From Deltaproteobacteria bacterium (GTDB lineage: Bacteria > Desulfobacterota > Desulfobacteria > Desulfobacterales > UBA11574), in the NCBI GenBank assembly GCA_019313505.1, contig JAFDBA010000002.1:1-33572 (forward strand): 33,572 nt of DNA. Reading direction: 5' to 3'. The position numbers were made by a program, and so were the translations under genes. Under the pieces are notes generated by a model. That model did not search any database. It had not been told where the DNA came from and worked only from the letters and a program-made list of their open reading frames with translations. Positions within the stretch are counted from its first letter, which is position 1. The number at the start of each line of letters is the position of its first letter. This document shows positions 31,262 through 33,572 of the stretch, in pieces.

Positions 31262-32404
31262 ATGAAAGTACCTCTGCTTGATTTAAAAAAACAGTATAAA
31301 TCTATTAAGGAAGAAATTTTAAAGGTTGCTGAGGAAATCTTTGAAAGCCAGTATTTTATCCTGGGTCCACGGGTCGAGGCCCTTGAAAAAGAGATTGCCG
31401 GTTATTGTTCTTCAAAGCATGCCGTGGGAGTTTCATCCGGAACCGACGCCCTTTTAATTTCGCTGATGGCAGCTGATATCGGCTCTCAACACACTGTTAT
31501 AACAACTCCTTATACTTTTTTTGCCACCGCAGGGTCCATATTTCGTACAGGCGCAAGGCCGATTTTTGTCGATATTGACCCTGACACGTATAATATTTCA
31601 CCTGAAAGCCTGGAAAGTGTAATCGCTGCCATGACCGGTAAAGAGCTGGCAAGGCTTAAGGCAGTCATGCCTGTTCATCTGTATGGCCAATGTGCCGACA
31701 TGGATCCGATCTTAAAGATTGCCAAGGAATATAATCTTTTTGTTATTGAGGATGCCGCACAGGCCATCGGAGCGGAATACCGGGGAAGGCGGGCAGGAGC
31801 AATGGGCGATTTTGGCTGCTTCTCTTTTTTCCCATCTAAAAACCTTGGTGCTTTTGGAGACGGAGGGATAGTCACAACCGGCTCAGATGAGCTATATGAC
31901 AAATTGCGCATTCTTCGGGTTCATGGTTCCCATCCAAAGTATTATCATAAATTAGCCGGCGGTAACTTCAGACTGGACGCGTTCCAGGCCGCGGTTGTTT
32001 CCGTAAAACTAAAACACCTTGACAAATGGACAAAAGGTCGCCGGGAGAACGCAAATAAATACAGAGAACTTTTTGCAAATGCGGGCATAGATGATGTAAT
32101 TAAGCTCCCGGTTGAAAAGGAAGACCGTCATATATACAATCAGTTTGTAATATGCGTAAAGGATAAAAGAGACGATCTTCGATTGTTTTTAAATGATGTC
32201 GGAGTGGGAACTGAAATTTACTATCCGATTCCCATGCACCTTCAGGAATGCTTTTTATCTCTCAATTACAAAAATGGTGATTTCCCCATGGCCGAGTATG
32301 CGGCATTGCATACCCTGGCCCTTCCTATATATCCCGAACTTTCTGACGACCAGCTTGCATATGTGGTAGAAAAGATTGCAGCCTTCTTTGAAATTAAAGG
32401 ATAA
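31262..32404 (+). CDS. DegT/DnrJ/EryC1/StrS-family aminotransferase
   Basis: A 380-aa PLP-dependent sugar aminotransferase. VPLLDLKKQYKSIKEEI at the start, SSGTDALLISLMAADIG, VIEDAAQAIGAEYRG and FSFFPSKNLGAFGDGG (PLP-binding Lys in SKNLG) are typical; it resembles WbpE-like enzymes that aminate UDP-keto sugars for surface polysaccharides. No other sugar-nucleotide genes are visible here, so the exact substrate is unknown. The start is preceded by GGAGA at the edge of a hairpin repeat. It ends 6 bp from the convergent pseudouridine synthase gene. Confidence 0.92.
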   Translation: MKVPLLDLKKQYKSIKEEILKVAEEIFESQYFILGPRVEALEKEIAGYCSSKHAVGVSSGTDALLISLMAADIGSQHTVITTPYTFFATAGSIFRTGARPIFVDIDPDTYNISPESLESVIAAMTGKELARLKAVMPVHLYGQCADMDPILKIAKEYNLFVIEDAAQAIGAEYRGRRAGAMGDFGCFSFFPSKNLGAFGDGGIVTTGSDELYDKLRILRVHGSHPKYYHKLAGGNFRLDAFQAAVVSVKLKHLDKWTKGRRENANKYRELFANAGIDDVIKLPVEKEDRHIYNQFVICVKDKRDDLRLFLNDVGVGTEIYYPIPMHLQECFLSLNYKNGDFPMAEYAALHTLALPIYPELSDDQLAYVVEKIAAFFEIKG

Positions 32405-32410
32405 ATTCGG

Positions 32411-33349
32411 TTATAATTTTTCAAGAATATCCCCTATATCACGGGGAATGGTGGCTTCAAAAGAAAGGGTCTTTTGGTTTGCAGGATGGGTGAATTCAAG
32501 GCGCCAGGCATGCAGCATCTGCCTTGAAACTGATCTAAACAGATCATATGCGGCGTTTTTTCTATACTTACGACCGCCGTACACCGGATCACCGACAACC
32601 GGATGCTTGATGGCGGCACAGTGAACCCTGATCTGGTGAGTTCGCCCTGTTTTTAGACCAAGCTCAACCAGGGTAGCCAGGTCAAAACGTTTCCTGACTT
32701 GCCACGTTGTCTCGGCTGTGCGACTTTTTCTGCTATGTGTCGACATCTTTTTTCTGTGAACAGGATGCCGACCGATGGGAAGTGAAACCGTGCCTGAATC
32801 AGATTCCATCCTACCATAAACAAGGGCCAGATACTTCTTTTTAACCCTTCTCGATTTGAACTGTTCCGCCAGACTATGATGTGCCGCAGAATTTTTGGCA
32901 ATCACCATCACGCCGGACGTGTCCTTGTCGAGTCTGTGTACAATCCCAGGCCTCAACTCTTGACCGACCCCTGCAAGCTCCGGACAACGATAAAGAAGAG
33001 CATTCAACAAAGTCCCGCTATAGTGGCCCGGTGCAGGGTATACCACAATCCCCGGCTGCTTGTTTACAACTATAATATCATCGTCTTGGTACAGGATGTC
33101 AATGGGAATAGGCTCGGGGTTAAACAATACCGGTTCAGGAGGGGAAATGGTGCCACAAATCTCATCACCTGTCCTTACCCGATATCCGGGCTTCTTTTCC
33201 ACTCCCTGAACCCTAATTTTTCCATTTCGGATCAGGTTTGCAGCAACAGAACGGGAACAACCTGAAATTCGGGATGCCACTAACAGATCCATGCGTTTTC
33301 CCGAATCAGATACATCAACAAAAATTGTAAAGGCACTTGGGTTGTGCAT
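32411..33349 (-). CDS. rluD: RluA-family pseudouridine synthase (RluD-like)
   Basis: A 312-aa enzyme that isomerises uridines in 23S rRNA. An N-terminal S4 RNA-binding domain (RMDLLVASRISGCSRSVAANLI) precedes the catalytic domain. The signature HRLDKDTSGVMVIAK has the catalytic Asp, and GLKTGRTHQIRVH and PVVGDPVYGG follow. The S4 domain and length favour RluD over RluA, but RluC-like proteins cannot be excluded. No strong ribosome-binding site is seen. It lies 19 bp after the partial gene at the window edge. Confidence 0.92.
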   Translation of the reverse strand: MHNPSAFTIFVDVSDSGKRMDLLVASRISGCSRSVAANLIRNGKIRVQGVEKKPGYRVRTGDEICGTISPPEPVLFNPEPIPIDILYQDDDIIVVNKQPGIVVYPAPGHYSGTLLNALLYRCPELAGVGQELRPGIVHRLDKDTSGVMVIAKNSAAHHSLAEQFKSRRVKKKYLALVYGRMESDSGTVSLPIGRHPVHRKKMSTHSRKSRTAETTWQVRKRFDLATLVELGLKTGRTHQIRVHCAAIKHPVVGDPVYGGRKYRKNAAYDLFRSVSRQMLHAWRLEFTHPANQKTLSFEATIPRDIGDILEKL

Positions 33350-33368
33350 ATTTTAAAAAGGCGGGTTG

Positions 33369-33572
33369 TTAGTCGGAATTATCCGCACTTTCGGGTTTTT
33401 TAGGGGGGAAAAGCAACTCCATCTCTGAAATAATAGTCTGTTCATCGGTATTACTGGCCGTGGAAAGCTCCATTACCAGCAGGGTTTGGGCAGTATCATA
33501 AAGCTTGCGTTCACCAAAGGAAAGATCCTTTGTTAATTTCAGCAAAGAAAGGTCCCTGTAGACCTCGGCCAC
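33369..33572 (-). CDS. C-terminal part of an unidentified protein (5' end beyond window)
   Basis: At least 68 codons, including the stop, are open to the window edge. The visible part is rich in Leu and Glu, probably helical (DLSLLKLTKDLSFGERKLYD, then TAQTLLVMELSTAS), with an acidic, Pro/Lys-containing tail. I do not recognise it. It is on the same strand as the pseudouridine synthase gene and 19 bp upstream of it, so it is probably in the same operon. A GTG at the very edge could be read as a start, but more likely the gene continues. Confidence 0.6.
   Translation of the reverse strand: MAEVYRDLSLLKLTKDLSFGERKLYDTAQTLLVMELSTASNTDEQTIISEMELLFPPKKPESADNSD

Noticed and set aside
33369-33572. 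Complete small gene starting with GTG at the window edge
   Set aside because: The frame is open to the last base, no ribosome-binding site can be seen, and the residues look like the end of a larger protein.

Overview
The window reads as a chromosomal segment of a strictly anaerobic Desulfobacterota bacterium, most likely a Desulfobacterales sulfate reducer. This rests on gene content and style: a ferredoxin-dependent branched-chain 2-oxoacid oxidoreductase, a fused ADP-forming acyl-CoA ligase, Liv-type ABC ATPases, moderate G+C, and intergenic spaces full of small palindromic repeats. The placement is inferred, not proven. No phage, plasmid, insertion sequence with a transposase, or CRISPR array is visible.

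Layout. 1-2316 (minus) is most of priA, cut by the window edge. 2317-2985 holds a strong promoter, a palindromic repeat and a small membrane protein gene, followed by an atypical inositol-phosphatase-family gene (3035-3832). An exported alpha/beta hydrolase (minus, to 4965) and a YbgC-type thioesterase (5302-5724) are separated by two nested hairpin repeats. 5780-10755 (minus) is the most unusual part: a five-gene, tightly spaced operon, read right to left. It encodes an FlK-like thioesterase, an ADP-forming acyl-CoA ligase, a glutamine-synthetase-fold amidoligase (Amidoligase_2) and two paralogous class II glutamine amidotransferases. One of the paralogues has lost the glutamine-binding and oxyanion residues but kept Cys2. 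10891-12365 (minus) is a livG-livF ATPase pair with no permease or binding-protein genes in the window.

12627-15148 carries adk, rpsU and folC, with clear promoters and two intrinsic terminators. tRNA-Arg(CCG) follows at 15379-15454, then an M15-type peptidase. 16779-20221 is a five-gene cluster: a MinD/CooC-like ATPase, a 2x[4Fe-4S] ferredoxin, and the alpha, beta and gamma subunits of a VOR/KOR-type 2-oxoacid:ferredoxin oxidoreductase. It would oxidise 2-oxoacids from amino acids to acyl-CoA and reduced ferredoxin. hisC, cmk, rpsA (with an acidic, recently duplicated N-terminal extension) and sppA follow. A YciO/Sua5-family gene lies on the opposite strand, then guaB, dnaE, a DegT-family sugar aminotransferase, an RluD-type pseudouridine synthase (minus) and a 3' fragment of an unidentified gene (minus) at the right edge.

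At least four families of short palindromic or MITE-like repeats sit between genes: family A with GAGACCTTTG ends, B with TAGTTTCC ends, C with a TGAGCGATTTTTT stem, and D with AAGTGACTAAAG repeats. They often touch promoters, ribosome-binding sites or stop codons. The best candidate for an incompletely described system is the amidoligase plus active/degenerate amidotransferase pair.
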